Assembly: GCA_036346355.1 (NCBI GenBank)
Contig: CM070584.1
Location: 53,341,097 to 53,405,096, forward strand
From: Rhipidocladum racemiflorum
Lineage: Eukaryota; Streptophyta; Magnoliopsida; Poales; Poaceae
Direction of reading: 5' to 3'
DNA: 64,000 nt
Part shown: one piece after another, positions 12,520 through 24,599 of the stretch
Layout: every line of letters begins with the position of its first letter
Position numbering within the stretch: position 1 is the stretch's first letter
Translations under genes and position numbers: made by a program
The notes under the pieces: model-generated
Told to the model about the DNA's origin: nothing
Databases searched by the model: none
Seen by the model: only the letters and a program-made list of their open reading frames with translations

Positions 12520-15500
12520 TCACTTGGTCAGTATTGCGATCGGCTGCGTCTCACACTCCTCTGCTTGGCGCCATCCTTCTCCTCGATCATCTTCCTCATC
12601 CTCATGGCGGTTCGGCACAAGCAAGCTTGACAGCGCAGTCGAGGTCCTCGAGCGGGCGAAGTACCTCGACGCAGGTACATGGAGAGCCCCCAGCGACGAA
12701 GAGAGCCCGCAAATGAGGAGGGGAGATCGTCTCCACCGAGCTCTACGCCATGAACGGGCTCGACGCCCGAAAGTGAGTTTGTTGAGGCCGTACTCGCCTC
12801 CTGCGAGTGCGAGATCGCTCACCTCCATCCCAACTCCATTCTCATTATGGCCATCTTCACCCATCTCTGCGAAGGGTTCATGGGCGTCGAGCCCACTCCC
12901 AGTCTCTTCTTCCACTTCTACACCCTTTCTCGCACCTAAGACGCCTTCGCAGCCTGGCCGCCTTCTATTTCCGCCGACCTACCCGACCATATGAGTACCC
13001 GAGCTTCACGCCAAGGACTCGGTGTCGGGTTGGGCCGACTCTTGGTTCTACGAGGAAAGCGGCGGCACGCTTTCCTACTCCGGCCAGAGGTCGCGCTGGC
13101 CGAGACGCCCCGACCGCGTGGAGCCCGAGGAGGAGAAGATCCTCATGACGATCAACGAGCTCACGTGCCTGGGCTGACGGTCGGACGTTACCGGGACTAC
13201 GCCAGGAACCGGATATCACCCTCGGGAGGGAGCATCCCTTCTTCAAGGTCGAGGGGTGGCAGGACATCACCCGGGAGTCACGCTCAGGTATGTCATCGCC
13301 CTCAATCTTCTTTTCCGAGCAGAGGATGCCCCTCCTCACGACCTCTCCCTTGGCTGGTATGCAGCTCCGCCAGAGGACTGGGTGGATGTGAGGGTGTCCG
13401 AGATGTTCGGCACCCCTAAAGGCAAGGAAATCATCGAGGGCCGCCAGATCCCGAACAACGTCCTTAACCGGACCGAGGCGGTAAGTCCCCGACTCGGACT
13501 TCTTTCGAAGCTTTTGTCCGGACAGGGTTCACGGGCCTTCCGACCTCATTCGAGTTTTTCTCTTTTTCAACAGGAGAAGGTTGCCCTCGGTCGCCGTGGT
13601 CCCGGGATCGCGATTGGCGGGGCGGGTCGAAGACCAAGGGACAAAGCGGTCGCAAGCGCCGCGCTCGATCTCCGTCGGCCACGCTGCCTCGCCAGCAAGA
13701 CACGCAGCGCCCGGCCGACGACCGCCACCCCGCCAAAGACTTGGAGTATGGCCGACCGGGCAGGAGGTGAGTGAACTGAGATTGTGGATGGACGAGTACA
13801 CCAAACAATCCCGAGCCGATGGCTCGCTTATGGCCAAATTGCCGCTACGGGGCGAAGAAGCGAGGCCGCAGCCACGCCGGCCCAAATACGGAAGGTCGAG
13901 CCGAGGGCTGATCGCGTCTTCAAAGTGAGCTCGCGGCGGTGAGCTCGAGCTCGGCTCCCGGGACCACGAGGAGGAAAAAGACGAGCCGACCTCGCGCTTG
14001 GTCCCGAGGTCCCGCAGTCGCCCGCCACGCCAACCGGCGCCTAACGCCGATCGCCTCCGAGGTCGGTTGCTGAGGAGGTCGACTCTTCTGGCCGCCAGTG
14101 GCCGATAAGGCGCGCGAGGACATGGCCGCCCTCCTGGCCCGCGCCTCGAGCTCGGCTAAGCGGACGCCGAGCAAGGTCGATCTCCTACTCCTCTTGTTTG
14201 TCTCTTTCTCCCAAGCACCATACTAACCCCACATCGCCTATAGTGGGTGTGGCGGTTGGTGCGGAGTTATGGGATTTCGGCGATGGTCGACGATATTCTT
14301 GACTTCGTGCTAGAGAGGGAGCTAGCCCGGCCGCCGAGGTCGCCATGGGCGACGAGGCCGGGGAGCCGAGGTCCGCGAGGCCCGGGCCCCTCACTGGCCA
14401 CGGTGGCGACGCCGAGGGAGGGGGAGTTCTGTCGCGAGCCCCGGATCTTGAGGTCGTGGTTCCCCGAAGAGGAGGCACGGAGGAAGATCGCGCCGCCGAT
14501 GCCCGGCCGAATGAGGGCATCCCCACATCATAGTTGTGGAGGATGACAGCCGGGGAGTCTGATGGTGGTGAGCGGGCCGCTGAAACTTCCGGCGCCGACA
14601 TCATCACCGCGACTCTTCAGAGATCGCCGAGGCCTCTCCTCGGGCTTATGACGCCACGCTGGCCCCAGCCACGCCCGGCGTCGAGGACCCTAATCTGGCG
14701 GGAGCTCGTCTGTCGAGGAAGAGCCGGCTACCTCGCGGTTGGGGAGACGAGCCCGACCACCGTGAGGCGAGCCGGGCAGCCTTCCAGACGAAGGGAATCT
14801 GCCGGGCGCCGAGGTCGCTTCCAATCGAGACCGACCTCGGCCGCCGACTTCGGTGCCCCAGCTGATCCCGCTGGGACGCTGGCTGCAGCCTCAAGGGGGG
14901 ATACCGACCTGTCCCCTGCTGTTCTATGGTCAGAGACGCCGAAGGGGTGGAGCTCTGGCCGAGGGGGCGGAGCTCCCGAGGAGGCGGAGCTCTCGGCGCA
15001 ACTTCGCCGGGAGGAAGAAGAGCGGAGGTGATCCTTGCTCTTGAGGCCGCCCTCTCCAGAGGCGGAGGTCAGCCCCCAGGGCAAAAGTCCATCGCCTTCG
15101 GGACGGGGAGCTCAGCTCAAGCCCCGAGCCCGATCAAGGAGAAGGGACTAAGGCGGGGATCCCTTGCCTGCCTAACGAGGTGGAGGACCCCGCCGAGTTG
15201 TTCCATCTGGGGCAGACTTTTTGGGTAAGTACTCGGCTTTTGTACTTTTACCAAGAGCTTCGATTACGACCTGAAAATGCCTGCTTCTTGTGATCTTTGG
15301 AGTCCACCATGAAGGACTTCCATGCCGCGACTGCGCCGCCGTGGTTGTCGCGAAGCACCAAGCCGAGCAGGACGCCAAGATTGCGGAGCTCGAGCGCCGG
15401 GTTGCCGAGCTGACATCTTCCGAGGCCGAGATCCGGCGGAAGGTGGAGGAGTCCGTGCACGAGCTTCAGGAGCGCCTCGACCGGAGCGAGCAAGCAAGGT

Positions 15501-15706
15501 CGGGCCTGGAAGCCACGGTGGCGACCTTACGCGACGCTCGAAGCCGAAAGGACAATCGACCAAAGAACGGAGGAGTCCAGCGACCGTCAAGCGGCAAGCG
15601 AAGGTCGGAAGCTTCACGGCGGGTGCTCGACCTTGAGTCCGAGCTTGACTCGGTGCGGGACGAGCTCGTCGCTTTGCAGGACGAGAAGCGTGCCGGGCTC
15701 CTGTAA
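12520..15706 (+). pseudogene. Antisense ORF of the Tat element (putative gypsy-type transposon domain plus coiled coil), decayed
   Basis: This reads opposite to gag-pol. Near 12800-12940 the translation contains HLHPNSILIMAIFTHLCEGF and then GVEPTPSLFFHFYTLS. I recognise this as the 'putative gypsy type transposon' domain (PF04195 type) found in additional ORFs of Tat elements. The frame continues in pieces: LRYVIALNLLF and WYAAPPEDWVDVRVSEMFG near 13290-13410, then, after frameshifts and probable introns, a charged coiled-coil segment at 15290-15706 rich in Glu, Arg and Leu heptads (KIAELERRVAELTSSEAEI) ending in a stop. The protein's function in these elements is unknown. Several frameshifts make this copy a pseudogene unless it is spliced around them. 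Confidence 0.7.
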
Positions 15707-16350
15707 TTTTCTTTTTCCTGTCTTTACCTGTAAAAAACTTAAGGGAAAAAAACCGCCCAGTTGAACATAGAAAGAGCGTTATTTTTAATGGACATTTTTT
15801 TTTTCTCCGAGATGACAACGATTTGTTTCGTGCCGTGGTCTTACGCGACTTAGCAGTCAATCGTACGAGGAAATGACTATCTCGCGCGAAAGTTGCACGA
15901 GGTCGAGGTGACCATCTCGCGCGAAAGTTGCACGAGGTCGAGGTCGTGGCCACATGGTACCTCTATAGCCCCCGCCGCCAACGGAGGTCGTGGGCGATCG
16001 CGAGCACGACCTCGTTGGCGGAGTAGAATTCTGCGGAGACCGTGTGGCCCTTAGGGTTACGGTGCGTTGACGCCGCCCACCGGCCGACCTGAGCTCGGAA
16101 CCGTTCAGAAGGGTGTCCTGTGCGAATCTTTACTTGCGGCGGAGGTCTACCGCGAAAAAAAGATGGTCGTCTTACGAGGAAGGAAGCCCTCGAGGTCGAG
16201 CTTTTGTCGTACGGTGTTTTGCCCCAACGACCGACCTGCCCCTGACACTTTGTCTGGGTCGAGCTTAATCGTAGAATGGGGAAAGAGAGAGAGAGAGAGA
16301 ATGGGAGGTTAAGGTGACAAAGTTTATTAAAAAGGTAAAAGCGGGTGAGG

Positions 16351-19300
16351 TTAGACATGGAACTTACGCAGTTGGTCGATGTTCCAAGTACTAGCTAGTT
16401 CTCGACCATCTTCCATTGCAAGGCGGACAGCCCCCGGGCGTGCTGTTGAGACGACCGTGTAAGGACCTTCCCATCTTGGCGTTAGCTTGTTGGCTTTTGA
16501 CAGGTCTTGGACCCGTCGCAGAACGAGGTCGCCGACGTGTAAGGTCCTTGGTCGTACCGATTTAGCGGCGTGCCTGCGAAGAGCTTGCAGGTAAACCGCG
16601 GATCGCAACAGAGCCCGTTCACGAGTCGCCTCCGCAAGGTCGAGGTCGAGAAGGCGTTCGCCTTCTGCGTCGATGTTATCGGCCAGGTTCACCCTCGGGG
16701 ATCCTAGGACAACCTCGGCGGGTAGGACAGCTTCCGCGCCATATACGAGCTGAAAGGGGGTCTCCCCCGTGGCTCGGCTCGTCGTGGTGCGGACTGACCA
16801 GAGGACGGGGGGTAGCTCGTCCACCCAGGCCTGACCATGCCGATCGAGGCTCTTGAAAACTCTCTTCTTGATTCCTTGGACGATCTGCCCGTTCGCACGC
16901 TCGGCCGCCCCATTGCTCTGTGGGTGGGCCACAGATGCGAAGCATATCTTGGTCCCGACCTCCTCGCAATAAGCCTGAAACACCTCGCTCGTGAACTGAG
17001 TGCCGTTGTCGGTAATGAGGCGACTTTAACGCCAAAGCGGTTACTACATTATTGCGGAAGAACCTTTTAGCCGCTTTGTCGAGATGGTTGATATAGGCTC
17101 GGCCTCGATCCATTTAGTGAAGGTGTCGATTGCGATTTAATGTATTTACAACCCCTCCTTCCTGGGAAATGGACCGAGTATGTCGATGCCCCAAACCGAG
17201 AACGCCAGGTTAGCGGCATGGTCTCAGAGCGCGTATGCCGGTGATGGACCTTCCGAGCATGGAACCGGCAAGATCGGGCAGGAGGTTACTATTGAGCGTC
17301 GTCGGCCAGGCCGTCGGCCAATAGTAACCCAATCGGAAGGCTTTGCTCACCAAGGTCCTAAAGGACGAGTGAGCTCCACACATCCCGTCATGGATGTCCT
17401 TGAGGAGATATTTGCCTTCCTCTTGGGTGATGCACTTGGAGAGGACGCCAAGCGCTTTGCGGTATAAGAGACCCTCGACCATTTTATAGGTCGAGGAGCG
17501 CCTCACTAGCCGGGATTTCTGGCTTCCTCCTCGCAAAGGTGTCCGTGCACGAAGTATTGGATGAATGGCGTCATCCAATTCAAGCGTCTGCTTTCGAGGA
17601 AGGAGACGGTACCACCACGTCTCGGTTGCCTCTTCCCGGGGATGGAGGGCTTATAGAGGTGCTCGATGAGCACCTATTGAAGCGAAACCGGGCGAACCGA
17701 CCTTTGATAGATGGTCGGCCAGGGCATTGTCCTTCACGAGGATGTATAGTACTTGAAGTTTCAAGTACTTTTCCATCTTCCTTACTTCAGCCAGGTAAAG
17801 CGCCATTGAGTCATCGAACACCGATACTCCTTGTTAACCTGGTTGATTTACCACCGCGAGTCGCCCTTCAGATTAGTCGTTGGACTCCGAGCGCTTTGCA
17901 TGCCCGAAGCCGGCTAGCGGACCTTCAGATTCTGCCGCGTTGTTTGTTGCGCCAAGTGCGCTTGGAGGGCGATCGGATCCGCTCCCCGAGGGGATTCGAG
18001 ACCACTCCGGCCCGAGCAATCGTAAGCTCGGGATCCGTCGAAGTGCATGACCCGCGGCCGTGCTCGGCTGGTTGGGTTCGGGTTCGAGGCGGGCGGGGTT
18101 TGTCCATTCGGCTAGGAAGTCCGCTAGGACCTGAGATTTGATCGCGGTTACGCCGAGAATTCGATCTCGACCGGGCGAGCTCCATGGCCCATTTTGCGAT
18201 CCGCCTGGCTTGCGTCCGATTCCCGAGAATTTCTCTCGGGAAGTTGGTCGGGACTTGGATTTTGTGTGCCTGGAAGTAGTGTCTTAATTTCTTCGAGGCC
18301 ACGAGGAGCGTATAAAGGAGTTTCTGGACCTCGGGGTAACGCTCCTTTGGTCCGTGTAAGACTTCGCTGACGTAGTAGATCGGGCGCTGCACCCCGTCCC
18401 GTTCTACTGTGATGACGGCGCTTATTGCATGGGGTGTGGCGGCCAGGTAAAGCAAGAGGACCTCTCCTACTGGGGCGTGGTCAAGACCGGGGTCTTGACA
18501 AATATAGTTTAAGCTCTTTGAAAGAGCGGTGCGCTTCATCTGTCCAAGTGAAACCGCTGTGCTTCCGAGCGCCTTGAAGAAAGGTAGGCTGCGTTCCCGA
18601 GCCGCGAGATGAAACGACTTAAGGCCGCCATTCTCGGGCCAGGACTGGACCTCCCGAGTGCAAGTCGGTGGTCGCATGTTCTCGATGGCTTCTATCTTCT
18701 CTGGTTGGCCCCGATTCCTTGTGGGCCGATCATGTATCCGAGCACCTTGCGGCTTTGACCTCGAACACACATTTTTCGGGTTTAACTTTATTCGATGCTT
18801 GTTGAGGTTATGAAAAGTCTCTCTAGATCGGATACATGGTCGGAGGCCATTTTGCTCTTGGATTTACTATGTCGTCTACATACACTTCCGTGTTTCGACC
18901 TATTTGGTTCGAGAAGGTTTTTACGCATAAGGCGTGGAAGGTCGCCTCCAGCGTTCCTTAGACCGAAGGACATGGTCGTGTAGCGAGAATGTGCCAAACG
19001 GCGTGATGAAGGAAGTTTTCTCCTCGCCGTCGGGCGATATGCCGATCTGGTGATAGCCTGAGTAGGCGCCCGTAAAGCTCATCGCCTCGGAGTCGGGCCG
19101 TCGCGTCGACCAACCGGGTCTATCCGAGGTAGCGGGAAATTGTCCTTCGGGCATGCGGCATTCAGCCCGTGTGATCGACACACATGCGCCACTTGCCTCC
19201 TTTCTTCATCACGATGACTGGTTGGCCAACCAATCGGAATGGTCGACCTCCGAATGAAACCGCTTTGAGGAGCTTGTCCGGTTCCTCTCGATGATGGCTT

Positions 19301-20041
19301 GCTTCTCGGGAGAAGCGCTGAGCTCTGCCGCATGAGCTTTGTCGGCCGAATCGCTAGCTTTGTGCTCGGCGACCTCCCTTGGGACTCGGGCATGTCGAGG
19401 CGGTTCCCAGCGAACGTGTCCGCGCTTCTCGGAGGAAGGTCACGAGCTCGAGTTCCTATTTAGGATCTAGGAAGCCCCACGTGTACGACCTTGTGCGGCT
19501 TTGCGCCGCACAACGGATGGCCTTGGTTTCTCCCCGGCTTGGAGGCTAGCCTTGGGTCGGAACTCCTCGGCTCTTGCTCGGGCCCGCGTTAGGCGATTGA
19601 CCGACCATGTCCAACGCCTCTCGTCGCAGTTCAGAGTCGCCGGGCTTCCCTTGATCGTGATCACGCCGCCGGCCGGGACCTTCAAGCATTGGTACCCGTG
19701 ATGAGTGGCGGCCATGAATTTGGCGAGCTGGTCGGCCAGGATGGCGTTGTAAGTCCGACTCGAAATCGACCACTTCGAACGTGATTAGCTCCGTTCGGAA
19801 GTTGCTCGGATTGCCGAACGTTATCGGGCAGACGATCCGCCGAGTGGCCTCGACCGACGCGTTCGGTACTATCCCGTAGAACGGGACCACCATGCTTTTG
19901 ATCTTGGAGCGAGGATGCATTTCGTCCAAGACCTTGGCGCACATCAGTCCAGGGAGCTCCCGGATCCACAAGGACCCGACCCATCGCGGTGTTGCAGATT
20001 GTTGGGCTAACGACCAACGGGAGCCTTTGGGGTTTCGTCAT
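16351..20041 (-). pseudogene. Gypsy pol: protease, reverse transcriptase, RNase H, integrase (frameshifted)
   Basis: Reading leftward: a retropepsin-like region (20.0-19.6 kb) with YGIVPNASVEATRRIVCPI and ELITFEVVDFESD; reverse transcriptase with FTGAYSGYHQI and TPFGTFS (19.1-18.9 kb) and the catalytic YVDD at 18882-18871; RNase H-like sequence (18.5-17.9 kb) with PIYYVSEVL; the integrase zinc-binding region (17.5-17.3 kb) with KDIHDGMCGAHSSFRTL; and the integrase C-terminal region as one clean frame (16983-16351) with HPQSNGAAERANG and LTPRWEGPYTV. Single-base frameshifts separate almost every block, for example just after YVDD, so no full polyprotein can be read. The integrase C-terminal half is the best-preserved segment. 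Confidence 0.9.
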
Positions 20042-20301
20042 CCCCGAGGCGATCGCCCTTGGAGAAGGTGATCGGCGGCTCGGACCACTTGAGTCTTTGG
20101 GCAGGAGGCTTCCCGAGTGACACGGAGTACCAGCGTGCGGCCTCCTTCAACTCCCGACGCGACCCATAGGCGGCGGAGCCCCCGAATATCACGGCGATGT
20201 GATTTCTCGGCTCTTGGTACTCCATGTCGGTGTCTTGCTCCTCGGCGGGCTTCTTGCCCTTGACGTCTCCTTCCATCTCGGGGAGCGTGGGCATGGGACC
20301 C

Positions 20302-21570
20302 TTACCATTGTAGAACTGCCCAGCGGGAGGCCCACGTTCTGCAATTCCGAAGGTCATGCCCATGCGCCTGGTGGAGCGGGCAGAAATAGGCACTAGCCCG
20401 CCCGCGTTGGTTGCCGCGCTCTTGGTCGTCCCGGTTCTGCTCGTTGCTCCGCTGAACCGGTCGACCCTTTCCTTTCGGGGCTCCCTCCCTATACGACTGC
20501 GAGGTCGGCCGTTGTCTTTCGATGGCTGCCACCATGCCGGAGACGGAGGATTTTTCTTCTTTTTGATTTTTTTCTCGATCGAGCTTACGCTCTTTCGGCT
20601 TGATGCCCCTTCGAGCCCGGGCCGAGGGGCAGCTTTCCTCGTCTAGCGCCTTCTTCCATTGGACGGCCTGCGTCGCGTTGGCGTAACGGTCGGCCATGCG
20701 GAACAGCTCGTTGGTGTGATGTCCGGTGGATTTCGAGGTCTGAGTAAAGCGTCGTCTCGGACCCGAACTTGAAAGCCCTGACGACCGCCTCATCCGAGAT
20801 GCTCGGGATGGAATTGCGCACTTGCATGAAGCGCTGGGCCGAACTAGCGCGAGTCTCGCCCTGCATGCATATCAGACGCTCAAGGTCGCGCTCCTTCCCG
20901 GCGGGCGTGGCGACTCCGGAAGTTGGCTCGAGAGTGCCGCCACCGGGCCCAGGACCGGATCGAAGTTCTCCTTACGGTTGAATAGCCACGCCCGAGCCGG
21001 CCCGTCCAGGATCAGGCGAAAAGTTGGCCATCACCCTTTCATCACCCCCGGCAGCTAAAATGGCCGTGGTGTAGATCGAGAGAAACTCGTCGGGGTTCTG
21101 AGTCCCATCGAATCTCTCGATGTGACCCGGCTTATACCTGGTCGGCCAGGTCACTCGTCGCGGCGATGTCGCGACCGCCCTGCACCCGAACACGGATCTG
21201 GGGCGATCGCCATTTAGCGCGGCGGTCGGGCGATCTCACCACCGAGCCCGAGGTTAGCGGGCCCAGCGAGAGAAAATCTCCCTACGCTGTAGGATGGGAG
21301 TGGCCCGATGAGGAATGTTCGGCCGATTACGCGTGGCTCAGATTCCGGCTGTCCCGAGGAGCCCCGGGAATTGCTCCGGTGCCCTCCCGAGCCCGGTCGC
21401 TCGCGCCGATCCTCTGAGTGCGGCTGCGTGAGTCGTCGGGGTGGTGGCGCTGACGCCGGCGGCGGCGGCGTTCGTGAATTGCTCTGGCGCCCCTTTCCCG
21501 GGAGCCCTCCGCCGCCCTTAAGTCTGTGGCGATTTTCGAGGTCGTCGGCCACGCCGCGCCCATGGCTTCT
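20302..21570 (-). pseudogene. Gypsy gag (frameshifted)
   Basis: The segment encodes a retrotransposon Gag core with YKPGHIERFDGTQNPDEFL and YTTAILAAGGDERVMANF near 21140-21030. A second part near 20800-20300 has MADRYANATQAVQWKKALDE and a Cys/His cluster YFCPLHQAHGHDLRNC resembling the zinc-knuckle region of Tat Gags. Several frameshifts break it. The leader between this gene and the 5' LTR spans roughly 21.6-22.2 kb. Confidence 0.8.
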
Positions 21571-22198
21571 AGGTCGACACCGCCAGAAACTCCTCGAGGT
21601 TGCGCACCACCGCGGGCTGGGGCTTAGGCGTTCCTCGCCGGGGAACGCGTGACGAGCTTCGTTGCCGTCGACGCGAACTCCGAGTCCCGTGACGCGTGGA
21701 AATTCTCACGAACCGGCCCTGGTCTTATCGGGCCACCTCGGACTTGCCGCGTAGTTTGGCCGTCCGATTCAGGGATGCCTGCAGGTGCTCTTTGGCCGCT
21801 TCGTAGCGGTGAAGACGCGCTTCAGCCGGGGATTTGCTCCCGACATTTCCATCCTCCTCCGCAACGAAGACGTTACGGGATTGGACGGATCGCGAGGGGG
21901 ACATCACGGTGTCTCCCCGTGAAGCGGTCCCCTGGTCGAGCTCGTAGAGGTCGGGGATGTCCAGACCATCGTAGAGCTCGCTGCACTCGCCGTCCGAGAG
22001 GCGTCGAGCCGAGCGAAAGAATCGCTTCCGGCAGCAGCGGCTTCCTGGCAAAAGCTCCCGGAACCGACATGATTCTTAATACGGCGACGTCGCCGCCTAT
22101 TGTTGAAGAATCGCTGTCCTCTTCCCCGATCTCGGGCGTAGGCCCCGGTGGTTCTGGGATTCGACATTCTCGGATTCCTCACGAAAGGGAAAGTCGGT

Positions 22199-22217
22199 CC
22201 CCACGACGGCGCCAAAT
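22199..22217 (-). promoter_or_regulatory. Primer binding site of the Gypsy element
   Basis: On the minus strand, immediately after the 5' LTR and two bases, the sequence reads TGGCGCCGTCGTGGGGACC. TGGCGCCGT complements the 3' end of a tRNA ending ACGGCGCCA; plant tRNA-Asp has such an end, but the later bases fit less well, so the primer tRNA is not certain. Confidence 0.65.
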
Positions 22218-22857
22218 TGCCGACGATCGGGGAACAGGCCCCGCCGAGCTTACTTGTTGGTGGAGGGACCAACCGTGACCCCTTCTACGTGAGGGATTAC
22301 TCGAGGAACGACTCACCAGATTTCAACGAGCGTGGACACAAAGCTTTACCCTGGTTCGGGCCTCTCGGAAAGAGATAATAGCCCTACTCGGCTCTCGTTT
22401 TCTCTTGCAATGTGTCCGAGTCTTACGATCAGGCGTGGTATGTTGCTTTGTCCCCTCATGATGGGACGCTTTATAGCTTACAAAGGATCGAACTCCACGA
22501 CCCCACTACCCGCACGTTTGGACCTCGTCCAAACGTGGCAACTGGTGGATCCTATCTTTCCGCCACGCTCCCACGGGAAACGTAACGGGCCAACGGAAGT
22601 TACGCTCGGGTGGTTATTCCCACCGACCCCGAGACCACGTAAGGTCGGCCGATGGCCGACACCGAGCTCGGAATCGACTGGAATACGTTGCATTCTTGGT
22701 CCCTTTGAGCCCGAGCTCGGAACCAGCCGGAATGCGTAGCCCTCCGAATTCTGATTAGACAATCCAGGGTAACGACCTCCTGGTAGCTCGGGCGGGAGCG
22801 AGCTTGGTCGTTGGTGGCATCCGAGGTAATTTATGGAAATTACCCGACCCCCCGACA
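22218..22857 (-). repeat. 5' LTR of the Gypsy element (right copy, 640 bp)
   Basis: It starts TGCCGACGATCGGGGAACAG and ends CCCGACA. Being the upstream LTR for the minus-strand genes, it should hold the promoter. TTTATAGC at about 22470 and 11750 is conserved in both LTRs but in the wrong orientation for a simple TATA box, so I mark no promoter. Confidence 0.93.
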
Positions 22858-23403
22858 CAACCGTTTATATAGAAAATCGACAGGCTAGTTGAACTTTTTT
22901 ACCGGTCGACTTTTTAAGCGATTTTCGTCGATGCGATTTTCACCGATTTTCGATCAGTTTAGGTCGCATAAATTTTTTCAATTTTTATTTTTGAATTAAA
23001 CCAATTTACCAAATCACATCGATACGAGCAAAAATCGCGACTTTCGGTGGAATTTTTGAACGCTGCATCCAACACCGTTCGAAGGGAGGAGTGTAATTAA
23101 GCCCCACCCAATGACCCGACCGTGTCCATCGCACTCCTGCACGTTGGTTGCGCGCCACTCCCTTCTTCGCGGGTCGAGCAGTGTCTTGTCGTGTCTTTCC
23201 TCTGCAACGAAACCGCCGCCGCCGCTGCGCGAGGAACCGAATAGCCATAGCGGGGTCGTAGCGGATTATTAACGCACAACACGGAGGACGCTGTATTCTA
23301 GTATTGGAATCTAAAGAACACCCGTAATTTTGACTTAATCGTGTATATATCATGGCTGGCTTGATAGCGCGATAAAGTAGTTGAAACTTTAAACCCGTAC
23401 AGG

Positions 23404-23565
23404 CAGGGGCGGATCCAGGCCCAAGCAGAGTAGGCTGTAGCCCGGGGCCTAGTACCGAAAGTCTATTAAAATTCTACAAAAAAAACTATTAAAAAATCAT
23501 TGAAAATAGATATTTAATCTAAGATCAATTTGAGTCTGGCCAGAACTGAGCATTAGCTCGCCCTG
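23404..23565. mobile_element. hAT-type MITE (162 bp) with 8-bp target duplication
   Basis: The element starts CAGGGGCGGATCCAGG and ends GAGCTCGCCCTG in inverted-terminal relation (CAGGGGCGGATC against CAGGGCGAGCTA). The flanks carry a perfect 8-bp duplication CGTACAGG at 23396-23403 and 23566-23573. The CAGGGGCGGATC start is a familiar MITE terminus in grasses. There is no coding capacity. Confidence 0.9.
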
Positions 23566-23962
23566 CGTACAGGCATGATAAAAATAGTTGAAACTTGAAA
23601 TTAGATCTTACACGAGATAATTGTTGGAGCAATCATGCATGAAGCTGGCCGGAATGCATGAAGCTGGCCGTCCGGGCGACAGACCACGGTGTTTGCATGG
23701 CTCCAGCCAGCATCGCGCAAAAGGAAGGCAGAGCCGTGCGCCTGTGCGTGGGCAAGGCTTGGAGCTGCATCGACTGCACCGACAGCAACGAACCACCCAT
23801 GGAAAGGAAGCTCGATCGTGTGCGGCATGAAAGCTAGCAGCCAAGGAACCTAATGGCGTGAACAAAAGACCAGCAAGGAAACCCAAGTGCCAGCGTCCAG
23901 ATCTGTGACAAACCGGATTGGTGAGATTCCAATCCAAATCAATCAGAGCTTGAGCCTCTCCT

Positions 23963-23990
23963 TTCTTCTTCTTCTTCTTCTTCTTCTTCT
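23963..23990. repeat. TTC/CTT microsatellite
   Basis: About nine consecutive TTC units. It lies about 600 bp upstream of the carrier start codon. Confidence 0.85.
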
Positions 23991-24599
23991 ACTCCCTGCA
24001 TACTTAATTGAAATGAGAGCATCTTCGTAGTTTCTTATATTTCTAGCTAGGGCAATAATCACCAATCATGTAGTAGTTGAGTATTTGACATGGTATGAAT
24101 GATCGTAGAAGGAGAAGTCGTTGCCGACCTTTTTTTTGACCGACGAGGTGGACCAAGGACAGCAAGGCTCAACGGGAGCCAGCCACGTGGCAGGAGCAAC
24201 GCCTCGCTGGCACGGCCTCCTCACGTGGCAGCCGCTACGAGCCACCCGTCCTCGGGAAGGGGAGAAGAGGCGCTCCACCACTCGTCCTCCTTCCGCACAT
24301 GTATCACTGGTTGCGGGCCCCACCAAAACTCCATTATTTTATTTTATTTTTCTCTCCTCAAACTAATTTGCGCCGTCCTCCCTCCGCCGCTGCCCTCGCC
24401 ATCTTTTCCCCGTGCGCGTATTCGTCCGCGTCGCCGTGCCAACCATAAATCGCACGGCAGACACGCACGGCAAGGAGAAGGAAGGAGGCAGGCAGGCAGC
24501 CGACCAACCGCGCCGGTCTCTCCTCCCTTCTCCTCGCCTCCCGTAGCCGCGGAGGAGTCTCGCGCTCTCTCTGGAGATCGAGCTTGCCACCTCCTTGTG

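Larger units (their letters stand above)
11480..22857 (-). mobile_element. Complete Gypsy LTR retrotransposon, Tat lineage (11.4 kb)
   Basis: The element is bounded by two LTRs of about 640 bp, each starting TG with the right copy ending CA. It is flanked by a perfect 5-bp target duplication, CAACC, at 11475-11479 and 22858-22862. Its genes read on the minus strand: gag near 21.6-20.3 kb, then protease, reverse transcriptase, RNase H and integrase down to 16.35 kb. Between integrase and the 3' LTR lies about 4 kb holding a plus-strand reading frame. An additional antisense frame at this position is characteristic of Tat-lineage Gypsy elements (Grande, Retand and RIRE2 relatives). All coding parts carry frameshifts and stops, so the copy is not autonomous as read. 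Confidence 0.95.
22863..24100. other. Intergenic region between the Gypsy element and the carrier gene
   Basis: It begins with AT-rich repeat-like sequence, the right half of the Gypsy insertion site. It holds a hAT MITE at 23404-23565 and a TTC microsatellite. Open frames near 23600-23940 overlap on opposite strands and have no recognisable domain. Confidence 0.5.
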
